Below the pieces are notes generated by a model. The model made no database searches. It was not told the origin of the DNA and worked only from the letters and a program-made list of their open reading frames with translations. Source: G963678095 sp963678095 (GTDB lineage Bacteria > Bacillota > Negativicutes > Selenomonadales > Selenomonadaceae). From it: a stretch of 64,000 bases of DNA. Below, in pieces: positions 30,145-38,612 of this stretch; position 1 is the first letter of the stretch, and each line of letters opens with the position of its first letter. The position numbers were made by a program, and so were the translations under genes. The stretch covers positions 1-64,000 of the forward strand of contig CAXXXP010000001.1 of the NCBI GenBank assembly GCA_963678095.2, written 5' to 3'.

Positions 30145-30416
30145 ACGAGAAAATTAAAATGGACATCGAAAAAATGCAGGCTGCAATCGAACAATTGAAA
30201 GCCGGCGGCGAAGAATTGTTTGTCGACCAGATCACGGCTATCCAGGCGAATATTGATGCGCTAAAAGCCGAGGCGGCGGCCGCCGTCGACGAGCTTGCTG
30301 GGCAGGTAAAGGCTGCAGAACAAAATTTTGTCGAAAAATACGGTGCGGCTATTACTCGGGCGGTAGGGATTGCTCTTCTAGTCTCGATTGCTGGCAGAGT
30401 ATTCGGGGTGATTTGA
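30141..30416 (+). CDS. Coiled-coil protein with C-terminal membrane anchor (lysis region)
   Basis: This 91-residue protein is an Ala/Glu/Lys coiled coil (residues 1-65) followed by a hydrophobic C-terminal segment (AAITRAVGIALLVSIAGRVFGVI), suggesting a tail-anchored membrane protein. It overlaps the amidase gene by 4 bases and the next gene by 1. Holin regulator, spanin partner or tail-related protein are all possible. I cannot choose from sequence. Confidence 0.55.
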   Translation: MNEKIKMDIEKMQAAIEQLKAGGEELFVDQITAIQANIDALKAEAAAAVDELAGQVKAAEQNFVEKYGAAITRAVGIALLVSIAGRVFGVI

Positions 30417-31033
30417 TGGATAAGATAAAAGAATACGCGCAAAAATATAAGGTGCCGTTGATTGCTGGCACCTTTATTGTTTTGCTTATCAGTATGTATT
30501 TTATTGGTAAGCATAATGCCGCGGCGGTCGCCGAAGATCAGCAGCCGGTAGAAATATCGCAGGACTTGCTTGATAATACCAATGCGCTGCAGAACAAGCT
30601 TGATATCTCTGAGCAAAACGCCAAGCTGCTGCAAACATCCCTTGATAAAGTGCAGGCCGGAAAAACGCAGCCAGTGGCTAATTACTATGTCACAGCTCCG
30701 ACCGTAGAGCGGGCCGCAACGATTGTTGAAAAGCAGATTGCAGCCAATGATCCTACGCTACCACCGGTCGCTCTGGAAAAGACCGATAGAACCGTTGTGA
30801 CGCCGATCACAAAAGATGCATCCGGACAGGTGCTGCCGGCAGATCAGCAGAAGGTTGATGTCTATAAAATTGATTTACGCAAAGATCATAGGATCAAGGC
30901 AGGCGTGACCGTAGTCGACAGCACAGCATACGAAACGATTGGATATGAGCAGGGCAGAGTTGAAGCCCTGGCGCATTTTAGTGGGACGAATTTTAAGGGT
31001 GGCTCGGTAATGTATAATGTGGTAGAATGGTAA
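30416..31033 (+). CDS. Membrane-anchored coiled-coil protein, candidate i-spanin-like lysis protein
   Basis: This 205-residue protein has a short cytoplasmic N-terminus, one membrane span (VPLIAGTFIVLLISMYFIG, about residues 13-31), then a periplasmic part. A helical coiled-coil region covers about 45-80 (LLDNTNALQNKLDISEQNAK). A beta-rich end follows. The layout is that of inner-membrane spanins, which gram-negative phages need to breach the outer membrane. The host appears diderm, so this fits, but no lipoprotein partner with a clear lipobox is seen nearby. ATG 30416 overlaps the preceding stop. Confidence 0.5.
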   Translation: MDKIKEYAQKYKVPLIAGTFIVLLISMYFIGKHNAAAVAEDQQPVEISQDLLDNTNALQNKLDISEQNAKLLQTSLDKVQAGKTQPVANYYVTAPTVERAATIVEKQIAANDPTLPPVALEKTDRTVVTPITKDASGQVLPADQQKVDVYKIDLRKDHRIKAGVTVVDSTAYETIGYEQGRVEALAHFSGTNFKGGSVMYNVVEW

Positions 31034-31042
31034 GTAAATAAA

Positions 31043-31085
31043 CAAAAGTCGAGACTTTGATTAAAAAGGGTCTCGACTTTTGTTT
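31043..31085 (+). terminator. Strong intrinsic terminator at the end of the prophage late operon
   Basis: CAAAAGTCGAGAC pairs perfectly over 13 bp with GTCTCGACTTTTG, with T-runs on both sides so it may work in both directions. It is the last recognisable phage feature. Confidence 0.9.
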
Positions 31086-31217
31086 GACCATATTTTGACC
31101 TGACTTTATTTTAGAAAAGAAAAGTTTTTCATGCAATACATATAAAATCATACATATTATATAGAAGAAAACAGGCAAAAATATGGTGAAATACCAACAG
31201 GAAGTGGGGCGTGAGCC

Positions 31218-31814
31218 TTGAAGAAAATTGTCATTGCCACCAAGAACAAGGGCAAGGTCCGTGAAATGATTGATGCCTTTGCCGGAATGCCAGTAGAACT
31301 TATATCACTAGCTGAATTTGGCAATTTGCCGGATGCAGTGGAAGACGGGCAGACCTTTGCCGAAAATGCGCTGATCAAAGCCAGGTTTTATGCCCAGCAG
31401 ACAGGCTGTGCCTGCCTGGCCGATGATTCCGGACTGGAAGTTGATGCGCTCGGAGGCGCTCCCGGTGTTTATTCGGCTCGCTTTGCCGGTGAAAATGCCG
31501 ATGATGACGCCAATAATAAAAAGCTTTGCCGGGAACTTGAAGCTTTGGGGTGTTTGGAGTCACAAGGGCGTTACCGCTGTGTGCTGGCATTTGTCGATGA
31601 AACGGGACAGGAGCTTTTAAGTGATGGCGTTTGTGAAGGCCTTGTGCGGACTCAAGCTGCCGGCAGTGAGGGCTTTGGCTATGATCCGTACTTTTTTGTG
31701 CCGGAGATTGGCTGCACAATGGCGCAGCTGCCGCTGGAAGAAAAAAAGCAGATAAGTCATCGCGGGGCGGCGCTTCGAGCGATGTCAGTGCAGCTGGCGG
31801 GGTATTTGAAATGA
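31218..31814 (+). CDS. rdgB: XTP/dITP diphosphatase (Ham1/RdgB)
   Basis: This 198-residue enzyme removes non-canonical purine nucleotides (XTP, dITP, ITP), releasing pyrophosphate. Motifs are KKIVIATKNKGKVREM at the N-terminus, ADDSGLEVDALGGAPGVYSAR around residues 68-87 and EGFGYDPYF near 150, with HRGAALRAM at the end. Length is normal. It starts at TTG 31218, which begins the conserved N-terminus. It is the first host gene right of the prophage and overlaps the phosphodiesterase gene by 4 bases. Confidence 0.95.
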   Translation: MKKIVIATKNKGKVREMIDAFAGMPVELISLAEFGNLPDAVEDGQTFAENALIKARFYAQQTGCACLADDSGLEVDALGGAPGVYSARFAGENADDDANNKKLCRELEALGCLESQGRYRCVLAFVDETGQELLSDGVCEGLVRTQAAGSEGFGYDPYFFVPEIGCTMAQLPLEEKKQISHRGAALRAMSVQLAGYLK

Positions 31815-32290
31815 AGATTGGCATCATCAGTGATACGCATGGTGATTACGGAGCGATTGCAGCAGCGGTAGAGGCAGCAGGGAAAGTGGATCTTTGGCTC
31901 CATGCTGGAGACTGCTGTGATGATGCCAACTATCTGGCTAAAGCATCACAGACAAAAGTGATCGGTGTGATGGGCAACTGCGACTGGCCGGCGCCGGGGC
32001 GCAAGACGGATCAGATTATTGAAGCCGGCGGTCGGCGGATTTTTTTGACGCATGGCCATCTGTATGGCGTGAATCGCGGCCTTGGGGCACTGCTCGCGGA
32101 AGCTGCTGCCAATGGCTGCGATATAGCAATTTATGGTCATACCCATATTCCGGCTGAGATCAAAGCCGGCGGTGTGCTCGTTTTGAACCCCGGCAGTGTT
32201 TCACGGCCCCGTGGGGGGCATGAACCTTCGTTTGTTATACTCGATTTTTCTGACGAGCAGAGTGCCGTTCGATTTAAAAATCTGGAATAA
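31811..32290 (+). CDS. YfcE/MJ0936-type metallophosphoesterase
   Basis: This 159-residue protein has the calcineurin-like order of motifs: ISDTHGD (residues 6-12), HAGDCCDDAN, VMGNCDWPAPG, FLTHGHLYGV and IYGHTHIPAEI. It binds two metal ions and hydrolyses phosphodiesters in vitro in related proteins; the natural substrate is not known. Overlap with rdgB suggests one transcript. The pairing of these two genes is common in Firmicutes. Confidence 0.9.
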   Translation: MKIGIISDTHGDYGAIAAAVEAAGKVDLWLHAGDCCDDANYLAKASQTKVIGVMGNCDWPAPGRKTDQIIEAGGRRIFLTHGHLYGVNRGLGALLAEAAANGCDIAIYGHTHIPAEIKAGGVLVLNPGSVSRPRGGHEPSFVILDFSDEQSAVRFKNLE

Positions 32291-32324
32291 AAAGAATTTT
32301 TTTTTTTGCAGGAGAAGTGGGACT

Positions 32325-32402
32325 ATGTGGCTAATAAAACTTAATTGTGCGATTAAAAAACTGCCAACCACTAGGAAACAATTAAGAATTCATGCTGGTT
32401 GA
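32325..32402 (+). CDS. Possible 25-residue leader-type ORF
   Basis: An ATG after GGAGAAGTGG opens a 25-codon basic ORF (MWLIKLNCAIKKLPTTRK core). It lies between the phosphodiesterase gene and the fumarase promoter. Only the ribosome site supports it. Confidence 0.2.
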   Translation: MWLIKLNCAIKKLPTTRKQLRIHAG

Positions 32403-32515
32403 ACAGTCATAGACGGCAGAAAATATTTTCGGCCGTTTAAATGCTTCTTGTAGAGCACTTCATAACCGAATGCCATTCACCTTTTAAAATGCCGAAAATC
32501 TAGGCGTGGTACAAG

Positions 32516-32544
32516 TTGAAAGGGCTTGTGAAATGTGTTATTAT
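32516..32544 (+). promoter_or_regulatory. Sigma-70-type promoter of the fum-sdh operon
   Basis: TTGAAA (32516-32521), a 17-base spacer and TATTAT (32539-32544) lie 45 bases before the fumarase start. The rest of the 300-base gap (32291-32588) contains nothing else I can name. Confidence 0.65.
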
Positions 32545-32588
32545 GAAGCCTGCGAGTGTATTATATTTTATTATTGGGAGGGTTTATT

Positions 32589-33431
32589 TTGCGTACAATC
32601 CAAGTAGGGAAAATCACTGAAGAAGTAGCGCAAATGTGTAAAGAAGCTGCGTATTACTTGCCAAACGATGTTTATGAAGCTTTGAAAAAAGGCAGAGAAA
32701 CCGAAGAATCTCCGGTTGGCCGTGATGTCTTAGACCAGATCATCACAAATGCGGAAATTGCCAAAGCAGAAGACAGACCAATCTGCCAGGATACAGGGAT
32801 GGCGATCATCTTTGTCGAAGTCGGACAGGATCTGCACATCGAAGGCGGCAGCCTTGAAGACGCAATTAATGCTGGTGTAGCCAAGGGGTACACGGAAGGC
32901 TATCTGCGCAAATCGGTCGTAGCAGAACCGCTGTTTGACCGCAAAAACACGCAGAACAACACACCGGCGGTCATCTATACGAAAATTGTTGATGGTGATC
33001 AGCTAAAAATTCAGTTGGCTCCGAAAGGTTTCGGCAGTGAAAATAAATCAGGGATAAAAATGCTTGTGCCAGCTGATGGCGTTGAAGGCGTCAAAAAAGC
33101 CGTGCTCGATATCATCAAGCATGCAGGTCCTAATCCTTGTCCGCCAATGGTTGTCGGCGTCGGTATCGGCGGTACGATGGACCGGGCGGCAGTGCTCTCA
33201 AAACAGGCACTTCTCCGTCATACGAATGTTCGCAATGCGCATCCGCAGTATGCACAGCTTGAAGAAGAACTGCTCGAAATGATCAACAAGACTGGTATTG
33301 GCCCGCAGCTTGGCGGTACAACGACGGCTCTTGCGGTCAATATTGAGTGGGGTGCTACTCATATTGCTGGTTTGCCAGTTGCTGTAACGATCTGCTGTCA
33401 TGCTATGCGTCATGCAGACCGTACTTTATAA
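32589..33431 (+). CDS. Fumarate hydratase class I, alpha subunit
   Basis: This 280-residue subunit contains the 4Fe-4S-cluster half of two-subunit fumarase, which interconverts fumarate and malate. Landmarks are RPICQDTGMAIIFVEVGQD (Cys near residue 72), KSVVAEPLFDRKNTQNNTPA, GPNPCPPMVVGVGIGGTMD and HIAGLPVAVTICCHAMRH near the end, supplying cluster cysteines. The open frame runs upstream, but TTG 32589 is chosen because GGGAGG lies 6-7 bases before it and the family N-terminus begins there. It is followed by the beta subunit after 23 bases. Confidence 0.93.
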   Translation: MRTIQVGKITEEVAQMCKEAAYYLPNDVYEALKKGRETEESPVGRDVLDQIITNAEIAKAEDRPICQDTGMAIIFVEVGQDLHIEGGSLEDAINAGVAKGYTEGYLRKSVVAEPLFDRKNTQNNTPAVIYTKIVDGDQLKIQLAPKGFGSENKSGIKMLVPADGVEGVKKAVLDIIKHAGPNPCPPMVVGVGIGGTMDRAAVLSKQALLRHTNVRNAHPQYAQLEEELLEMINKTGIGPQLGGTTTALAVNIEWGATHIAGLPVAVTICCHAMRHADRTL

Positions 33432-33454
33432 TAAAAGTAGGAGGAGAAGATAAA

Positions 33455-34012
33455 ATGGCTGAAAAAATACGCATTACCACACCGTTGACAGAAGAAAAAT
33501 CCCGTACATTAAAAGCTGGTGACAGCGTTCTTATTACCGGTACGATTATCAGCGCCCGCGATGCTGCTCATAAGGCAATGACGGAAGCACTGGCTCGTGG
33601 CGAAAAACTGCCGGTCGACTGGACGAACCAGATCGTCTATTATCTTGGCCCTACGCCGGCAAAACCAGGCGATCCGATTGGCTCTTGTGGCCCGACTACA
33701 GCTGGCCGCATGGACGCTTATACACCGACTATGCTCGAACAGGGCATCAAAGGTATGGTGGGAAAAGGTTCCCGCGATCCTAAGGTTGTTGAGTCGATGA
33801 AAAAGCACGGGGTTACATATTTTGCCGCGGTTGGCGGAGCTGCAGCCCTGATCGCTAAATCTGTTAAAAAATACGAAGTTCTTGCTTATCCGGAACTTGG
33901 CCCGGAAGCGGTTGCTGCGCTTACCGTAGAAGATTTCCCGGCTATAGTTGTCATCGATTCAGAAGGAAATAACTTCTACGAAATGGGCCAGGCCCCTTAT
34001 CGTAAGTTATAA
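33455..34012 (+). CDS. Fumarate hydratase class I, beta subunit
   Basis: This 185-residue beta subunit has the expected order: LTEEKSRTLKAGDSVLITGTI, SARDAAHKAM, YYLGPTPAKPGDPIGSCGPT, RMDAYTPTMLEQGIKGMVGKG and FPAIVVIDSEGNNFY. It forms the swivel domain that closes over the alpha subunit. AGGAGGAG lies 9 bases before ATG 33455. The same operon encodes succinate dehydrogenase/fumarate reductase, so the products catalyse consecutive steps. Confidence 0.93.
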   Translation: MAEKIRITTPLTEEKSRTLKAGDSVLITGTIISARDAAHKAMTEALARGEKLPVDWTNQIVYYLGPTPAKPGDPIGSCGPTTAGRMDAYTPTMLEQGIKGMVGKGSRDPKVVESMKKHGVTYFAAVGGAAALIAKSVKKYEVLAYPELGPEAVAALTVEDFPAIVVIDSEGNNFYEMGQAPYRKL

Positions 34013-34054
34013 TATATTTCCCGAGAGGGAAGAAAGCATATAGGAGGATTAAGA

Positions 34055-34669
34055 ATGAACACAACTTTTTATCTTCGCCGTTTGCATTCTCTCTGTGGTA
34101 TTGTACCGGTTGGATTATTCCTGCTGGAACATGTATTCACAAATGCATCTGTACTTGGCGGACCAAAACCATTTAATGAGGCGGTAGCCAAATTGGCAGC
34201 TATTCCGCACGAAATCATGCTCCCATTGGAAATTTTTGCGATTGCAATCCCGTTCTTGTTTCATGGCATTTATGGCGCTTATATCGCACTTCAGGCAAAA
34301 AACAATCCTGGTCAGTATGGCTATGTGCGCAACTGGCAATTCGCTCTTCAGAGATGGACCGCTTGGTTTGTAGCAGCGTTTTTAGTTTGGCATGTTGTCG
34401 TTCTGCGCATCATGGTTAAAGGTGGCGGTACGCCGATCACGTATGAACTCTTGCAGAATTATTTCAGCAACCCAATCGTATTCGTACTCTACACGTTAGG
34501 TATGATTGCTGCAATTTTCCATTTCTGTAATGGTTTAACAACCTTTACCATGACTTGGGGCATTGCCAAAGGACCGCGCGCACAGTCCGTTGTATCGAAA
34601 CTTTTCATGGGACTTTGTGCATTGTTATCCCTCGTTACAATCATCTTTATGGGCAGCTATCTTGCATAA
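34055..34669 (+). CDS. sdhC: Succinate dehydrogenase/fumarate reductase cytochrome b subunit
   Basis: This 204-residue membrane protein is of the Bacillus type (five spans, two haems). Spans lie near residues 14-30, 55-75, 100-122, 140-162 and 180-203. Conserved histidines are visible in RRLHSLCGIVPVGLFLLEH, FLFHGIYGAYI, FLVWHVVVL and IFHFCNGL, which coordinate haem b. It anchors the flavoprotein and iron-sulfur subunits and exchanges electrons with quinones. TAGGAGG precedes ATG 34055. Confidence 0.93.
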   Translation: MNTTFYLRRLHSLCGIVPVGLFLLEHVFTNASVLGGPKPFNEAVAKLAAIPHEIMLPLEIFAIAIPFLFHGIYGAYIALQAKNNPGQYGYVRNWQFALQRWTAWFVAAFLVWHVVVLRIMVKGGGTPITYELLQNYFSNPIVFVLYTLGMIAAIFHFCNGLTTFTMTWGIAKGPRAQSVVSKLFMGLCALLSLVTIIFMGSYLA

Positions 34670-34706
34670 GCAGTCTGTAAAATTTTAGAATAAGGAGAGA
34701 ACCTAC

Positions 34707-36470
34707 GTGAAAGCTAAAAATAATATTATTGTTGTAGGTGGCGGTTTATCCGGTTTGATGGCTACCATAAAGATTTGCGAAGCTGGTGGCACAGTCGATT
34801 TATTCTCGTACTGTCCGGTAAAACGTTCGCATTCGCTCTGTGCACAGGGCGGAATCAACGCCTGCATGAATACAAAGGGTGAAAATGACTCGGTTTGGGA
34901 ACATTTCGATGACACCGTATATGGCGGTGACTTCCTCGGTGACCAGACTGCCATCAAAGGCATGGTTGAGGCTGCGCCGAAGCTCATTAAAATGTTCGAT
35001 CGTATGGGCGTTCCGTTTACCCGTACAGCAGAAGGTGTGCTTGACCTTCGTAACTTTGGCGGACAGAAAAACAAACGTACTTGTTTTGCCGGTTCGACGA
35101 CAGGCCAGCAGCTTTTATATGCACTTGATGAACAGGTTCGCAGTTGGGAAGTAAAAGGCGCAGTTACGAAATATGAATTCTGGGAATTCATTAAGATCAT
35201 CAAAAACAAAGAAGGCGTTTGCCGCGGTATCGTAGCCCAGAACATGAACTCAATGGAAATCCGTGCGTTCCGTGGGGATACGACAATTTTGGCAACTGGC
35301 GGCCCGGGCATGATCTTTGGCCGTTGTACAGCATCGACGATCTGTAATGGATCCGCTGTATCGGCTGTATACCAGCAGGGAGCACATCTTGCCAATGTCG
35401 AATTCATTCAGATTCATCCGACAGCAATTCCGGGTACAGACAAAAACCGTCTGATGTCGGAAGCCTGCCGCGGTGAAGGCGGTCGTGTATGGACATATAA
35501 AGATGGCAAGCCTTGGTATTTCCTCGAAGAAATGTATCCGGCATACGGCAACCTCGTGCCGCGTGATGTTGCATCGCGCGCAATTTACGATGTCTGCGTA
35601 AACCAGCATTTAGGCATCAATGGTGAAAACAGAGTATATCTCGACCTTTCGCACATCGATGGCGAATACCTCGAACGCAAGCTCGGCGGCATTCTTGAAA
35701 TGTATTCGGAATTTGTGGGCGATGATCCGCGTAAAGTTCCAATGCAGATTTATCCGTCGGTTCACTATTCTATGGGTGGTATCTGGGTTGACATCAAACA
35801 CAACACAAACGTTCCGGGGCTGATGGCTTCCGGGGAATGTGATTACCAGTACCATGGTGCAAACCGTCTCGGGGCAAACTCCCTGCTGTCGGCTGCTTAT
35901 TCTGGTACGGTTGCTGGTCCGGAAGCTATTCGCTGGGCCAATGAAGGCGATAAGGGATCGGATCTTACCGATGAAGATCTCGCTAGCGCTAAACAGGTAT
36001 GCGTAGATGAATATGAAGCTATCCTGAAAATGGACGGCACGGAAAATGCGCATGAACTTCATCATGAACTCGGCGATCTGATGAACCGCTATGTCACGAT
36101 CGTTCGTGTCAATAAAGAACTCGATTATTGCTATGACGAAGTTAAGAAAATCCTCACTCGTTGGGATAACATTGGTGTATCGGATAAGAGCCGTTGGGCC
36201 AATCAGGAAGCTATGTTTGTAAGACAGCTTCGCAATATGATCATCTATGCTTTGACAGTTACTAAAGCTGCTCGTACGCGTGATGAAAGCCGTGGGGCTC
36301 ATTACAAAATCGAATTCCCGCAACGCGATGATGAAAAATTCCTCAAGACAACGATTGCCGACTTCGATACCACAACAAATGATGTAAAAATCAGCTACAT
36401 TGATTTCGATCATTCGCAAATCAAGCCGCGTCCTCGTAACTACGCTGTGGCTAAGAAGGAGGAAAAATAA
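34707..36470 (+). CDS. sdhA: Succinate dehydrogenase/fumarate reductase flavoprotein
   Basis: This 587-residue FAD protein carries the dinucleotide fold VVGGGLSGLMATIKICEAG, the covalent-FAD His in KRSHSLCAQGGINAC, then TGGPGMIFGR, HPTAIPGTDKNRL, RGEGGRVW and YSMGGIWVD. It ends with the helical C-terminal domain. In an anaerobe of this type it probably runs as fumarate reductase, though sequence alone does not fix direction. It starts at GTG 34707, with AAGGAGAG upstream. Confidence 0.95.
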   Translation: MKAKNNIIVVGGGLSGLMATIKICEAGGTVDLFSYCPVKRSHSLCAQGGINACMNTKGENDSVWEHFDDTVYGGDFLGDQTAIKGMVEAAPKLIKMFDRMGVPFTRTAEGVLDLRNFGGQKNKRTCFAGSTTGQQLLYALDEQVRSWEVKGAVTKYEFWEFIKIIKNKEGVCRGIVAQNMNSMEIRAFRGDTTILATGGPGMIFGRCTASTICNGSAVSAVYQQGAHLANVEFIQIHPTAIPGTDKNRLMSEACRGEGGRVWTYKDGKPWYFLEEMYPAYGNLVPRDVASRAIYDVCVNQHLGINGENRVYLDLSHIDGEYLERKLGGILEMYSEFVGDDPRKVPMQIYPSVHYSMGGIWVDIKHNTNVPGLMASGECDYQYHGANRLGANSLLSAAYSGTVAGPEAIRWANEGDKGSDLTDEDLASAKQVCVDEYEAILKMDGTENAHELHHELGDLMNRYVTIVRVNKELDYCYDEVKKILTRWDNIGVSDKSRWANQEAMFVRQLRNMIIYALTVTKAARTRDESRGAHYKIEFPQRDDEKFLKTTIADFDTTTNDVKISYIDFDHSQIKPRPRNYAVAKKEEK

Positions 36471-36472
36471 GA

Positions 36473-37231
36473 ATGGCAGATCAGAACAAAAAGATGGTAA
36501 CCTTTATCATAGAAAGACAGGATAGCCCGACAAGCGCTCCTTACACAGAAGAGTTCGAAGTTGCTTATCGCCCGGCCCTCAACGTTGTTGCGGCTCTGAT
36601 GGAAATCCAGAAGAATCCGGTAACGAAAAGCGGCAAAAAGACGACAGCTGTTGTCTGGGAATGCAACTGTCTGGAAAAAGTCTGCGGTGCCTGCATGATG
36701 GTCATCAATGGCAAAGCACGTCAGGCCTGCGCAGCCCTGATTGATCAGCTTGAACAGCCGATTCGCCTGGCACCGGCTCGCACATTCCCGGTCATCCGCG
36801 ATCTCGCGATTGACCGTGCGGTTATGTTTGAAAGCCTCAAACGCGTTCAGGGCTGGGTTAAGGTTGACGGTAGCTGGGAAGTTAAGGATGCTCCGATCCA
36901 GAATCCTTACACAGCACAGACGGCATATGAGATTTCTCACTGCATGACTTGCGGCTGCTGTATGGAAGCTTGCCCGAATGTTGGGACACAGTCCGACTTT
37001 ATCGGACCGGCACCGACGGTACAGGCACATCTCTTCAATCTTCATCCGCTCGGAAAATTCGACAAGGAAAAGCGCTTGAATGCCCTGATGGAAAAAGGCG
37101 GCATCACAAGCTGCGGCAACAGCCAAAACTGTGTCGAAGCCTGCCCGAAACAGATTAAATTGACGACTTACTTGGCACAGCTTAACCGCGATGTGAACAA
37201 GCAGGCCCTCAAAAACATCTTCAATAAATAA
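36473..37231 (+). CDS. sdhB: Succinate dehydrogenase/fumarate reductase iron-sulfur subunit
   Basis: This 252-residue subunit has three clusters. The 2Fe-2S ligands are in CLEKVCGACMMVINGKARQAC (C-x4-C-x2-C-x11-C). The 4Fe-4S ligands are in CMTCGCCMEACPN. The third cluster has CGNSQNCVEACPKQ. It passes electrons between the flavoprotein and the cytochrome. It is last in the fum-sdh operon, 2 bases after sdhA, and ends at a strong terminator. Confidence 0.95.
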   Translation: MADQNKKMVTFIIERQDSPTSAPYTEEFEVAYRPALNVVAALMEIQKNPVTKSGKKTTAVVWECNCLEKVCGACMMVINGKARQACAALIDQLEQPIRLAPARTFPVIRDLAIDRAVMFESLKRVQGWVKVDGSWEVKDAPIQNPYTAQTAYEISHCMTCGCCMEACPNVGTQSDFIGPAPTVQAHLFNLHPLGKFDKEKRLNALMEKGGITSCGNSQNCVEACPKQIKLTTYLAQLNRDVNKQALKNIFNK

Positions 37232-37268
37232 AAAAATGACCCGTTCCTATTGGAACGGGTCATTTTTT
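37231..37268. terminator. Bidirectional intrinsic terminator
   Basis: AAAAATGACCCGTTCC pairs with GGAACGGGTCATTTTT around TATT. It serves both sdhB and the convergent chromate-transporter genes. Confidence 0.9.
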
Positions 37269-37783
37269 ATCTAATACTATAGAATAATATACCAAAAAAA
37301 ACTGAAAAGAATAAAATTGTATTTGCTGAAAATCGATGTGATCCAGCTAAGATTAAACTGATAAGGAAGATGGAAAACAAAAATATATCGGGTGAATCAG
37401 ATAAAAAAATATTTCCTAAAATGATAAAACTAAAAGTAGAGACAACTAAAACAATTCCGGCTAGAAACCCTGCAGTTGCCGGGTATTTATTTAGCTTTTT
37501 ATAAAAATGTTGTGATAATAAGACTAAAAAAGGAGGAATAATCAAAGCAATTGTTGCTAAAATAGCTCCTGGTAGGCCAACAGAAAGTTTGCCCAGGCTG
37601 ACAATCCATAGTCCGTTGGGTCCAGGAGCCAGCTGACCAATTGTTAAAGCTTCTGTAAACTGTTTTTCAGTAGGCCCAAGCACGGGAAATAAAATCTGCG
37701 TGTAATAAGGGTAAGGGGCCAAAGCCGCCAGTAGAAAAAAGAACCGCTTTTAAAATGGTTGAAAAGAAAAAGAACCAATTCAT
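37267..37783 (-). pseudogene. Chromate transporter, second subunit, frameshifted
   Basis: The ATG at 37783 opens NWFFFFSTILKAVLFSTGGFGPLPLLHADFISRAWAY, then hits TGA. The homologous continuation TEKQFTEALTIGQLAPGPNG, plus the remaining membrane spans, lies in another frame from about 37670 onward. Joining them gives a normal ChrA half (about 171 residues) with the GGFGPLPLL and IGQLAPGP motifs. One extra base (or two missing) near 37668-37675 breaks it. This is a true pseudogene, a sequencing error or a rare recoding site. GGAGGAG precedes the ATG. It overlaps the first subunit by 4 bases. Confidence 0.75.
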
Positions 37784-38406
37784 AAAAATCTCCTCCGGCT
37801 TTTCTCGATAAGAATATAAGCAAATCCACCAATAAGAGCGCCTAATCCATATAGCCAGATGATGCCTATTTGAAAAATTTGATAAAAAAAGAAGGTTAGA
37901 GCAAGAATGCTCAATAGAAGAAAAAATGGAAAAGTACCTGCCTGGCGTCCTTTTTCTAAAATTGGTTTTACATTGCGATAATTTGTAATACACGAAATAC
38001 CAAAAATAGAAGCGAAAGCAGTCCGAATGCCATGCTGTACAATAGGGAAATCATAAAATAGCAAATAGATAGAAGATAATAAGATTGTAATTAATGCACT
38101 TGGTAATATTAATCCTAAAACAGAGAGAAGGCTGCCCTTCCAGCCAGCGAGGCGGTATCCAATTAAAATAGTATAAGCCAAAATATTAATTCCGGGCGTA
38201 ATTTGCCCAATACCAATAATTTCAGAATAATCAGTTTCTGTTAATAATTTCAATTTATAAATAAATGTATTTTGAATCATGAATTGTACAACTGTGCCTC
38301 CGCCAAAAGAAAAAGTTCCTATATATATCCAATAAAAAAATAGCAGTTTCCCTGAAATTTTATGCAGATTACCTGCCTTTCCAGTAGCCGGTAGAAACAA
38401 ATGCAA
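37780..38406 (-). CDS. Chromate transporter, first subunit (ChrA-like)
   Basis: This 208-residue membrane protein has the ChrA half-protein pattern: KLLFFYWIYIGTFSFGGGTVVQF, then LTETDYSEIIGIGQITPGIN near residue 60 and about five further hydrophobic segments. Pairs of such short subunits form one chromate/anion exporter in Firmicutes, though many homologues transport other anions. It starts at TTG 38406 with AGGAGG upstream. The frame is intact, but its partner is frameshifted, so function is doubtful. Confidence 0.8.
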   Translation of the reverse strand: MHLFLPATGKAGNLHKISGKLLFFYWIYIGTFSFGGGTVVQFMIQNTFIYKLKLLTETDYSEIIGIGQITPGINILAYTILIGYRLAGWKGSLLSVLGLILPSALITILLSSIYLLFYDFPIVQHGIRTAFASIFGISCITNYRNVKPILEKGRQAGTFPFFLLLSILALTFFFYQIFQIGIIWLYGLGALIGGFAYILIEKSRRRFL

Positions 38407-38612
38407 AACCTCCTAGAAGTTGATTTACTGTTATATGCATTATAGAAAATATAGAAGTAAATTAAGTGAAAAACAATAAGGAGATGAGTATTTTTGCATT
38501 TGTTTTGGTAAGAGGTCACTGTAATGTAATTGTCTTTTAAAGCAAATAAAGCTATAATTGTAACGAGAATACATTCTTAATCATAGAAAGTATAAGGGAA
38601 AAGGTGAACGAT

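Noticed and set aside
1..31085. Interpretation as a tailocin (headless tail) instead of a prophage
   Set aside because: Terminase, portal, scaffold and capsid genes are all present and intact.
35610..36419. 269-codon open frame on the minus strand
   Set aside because: It is antisense to the well-conserved flavoprotein gene and has no recognisable domain.
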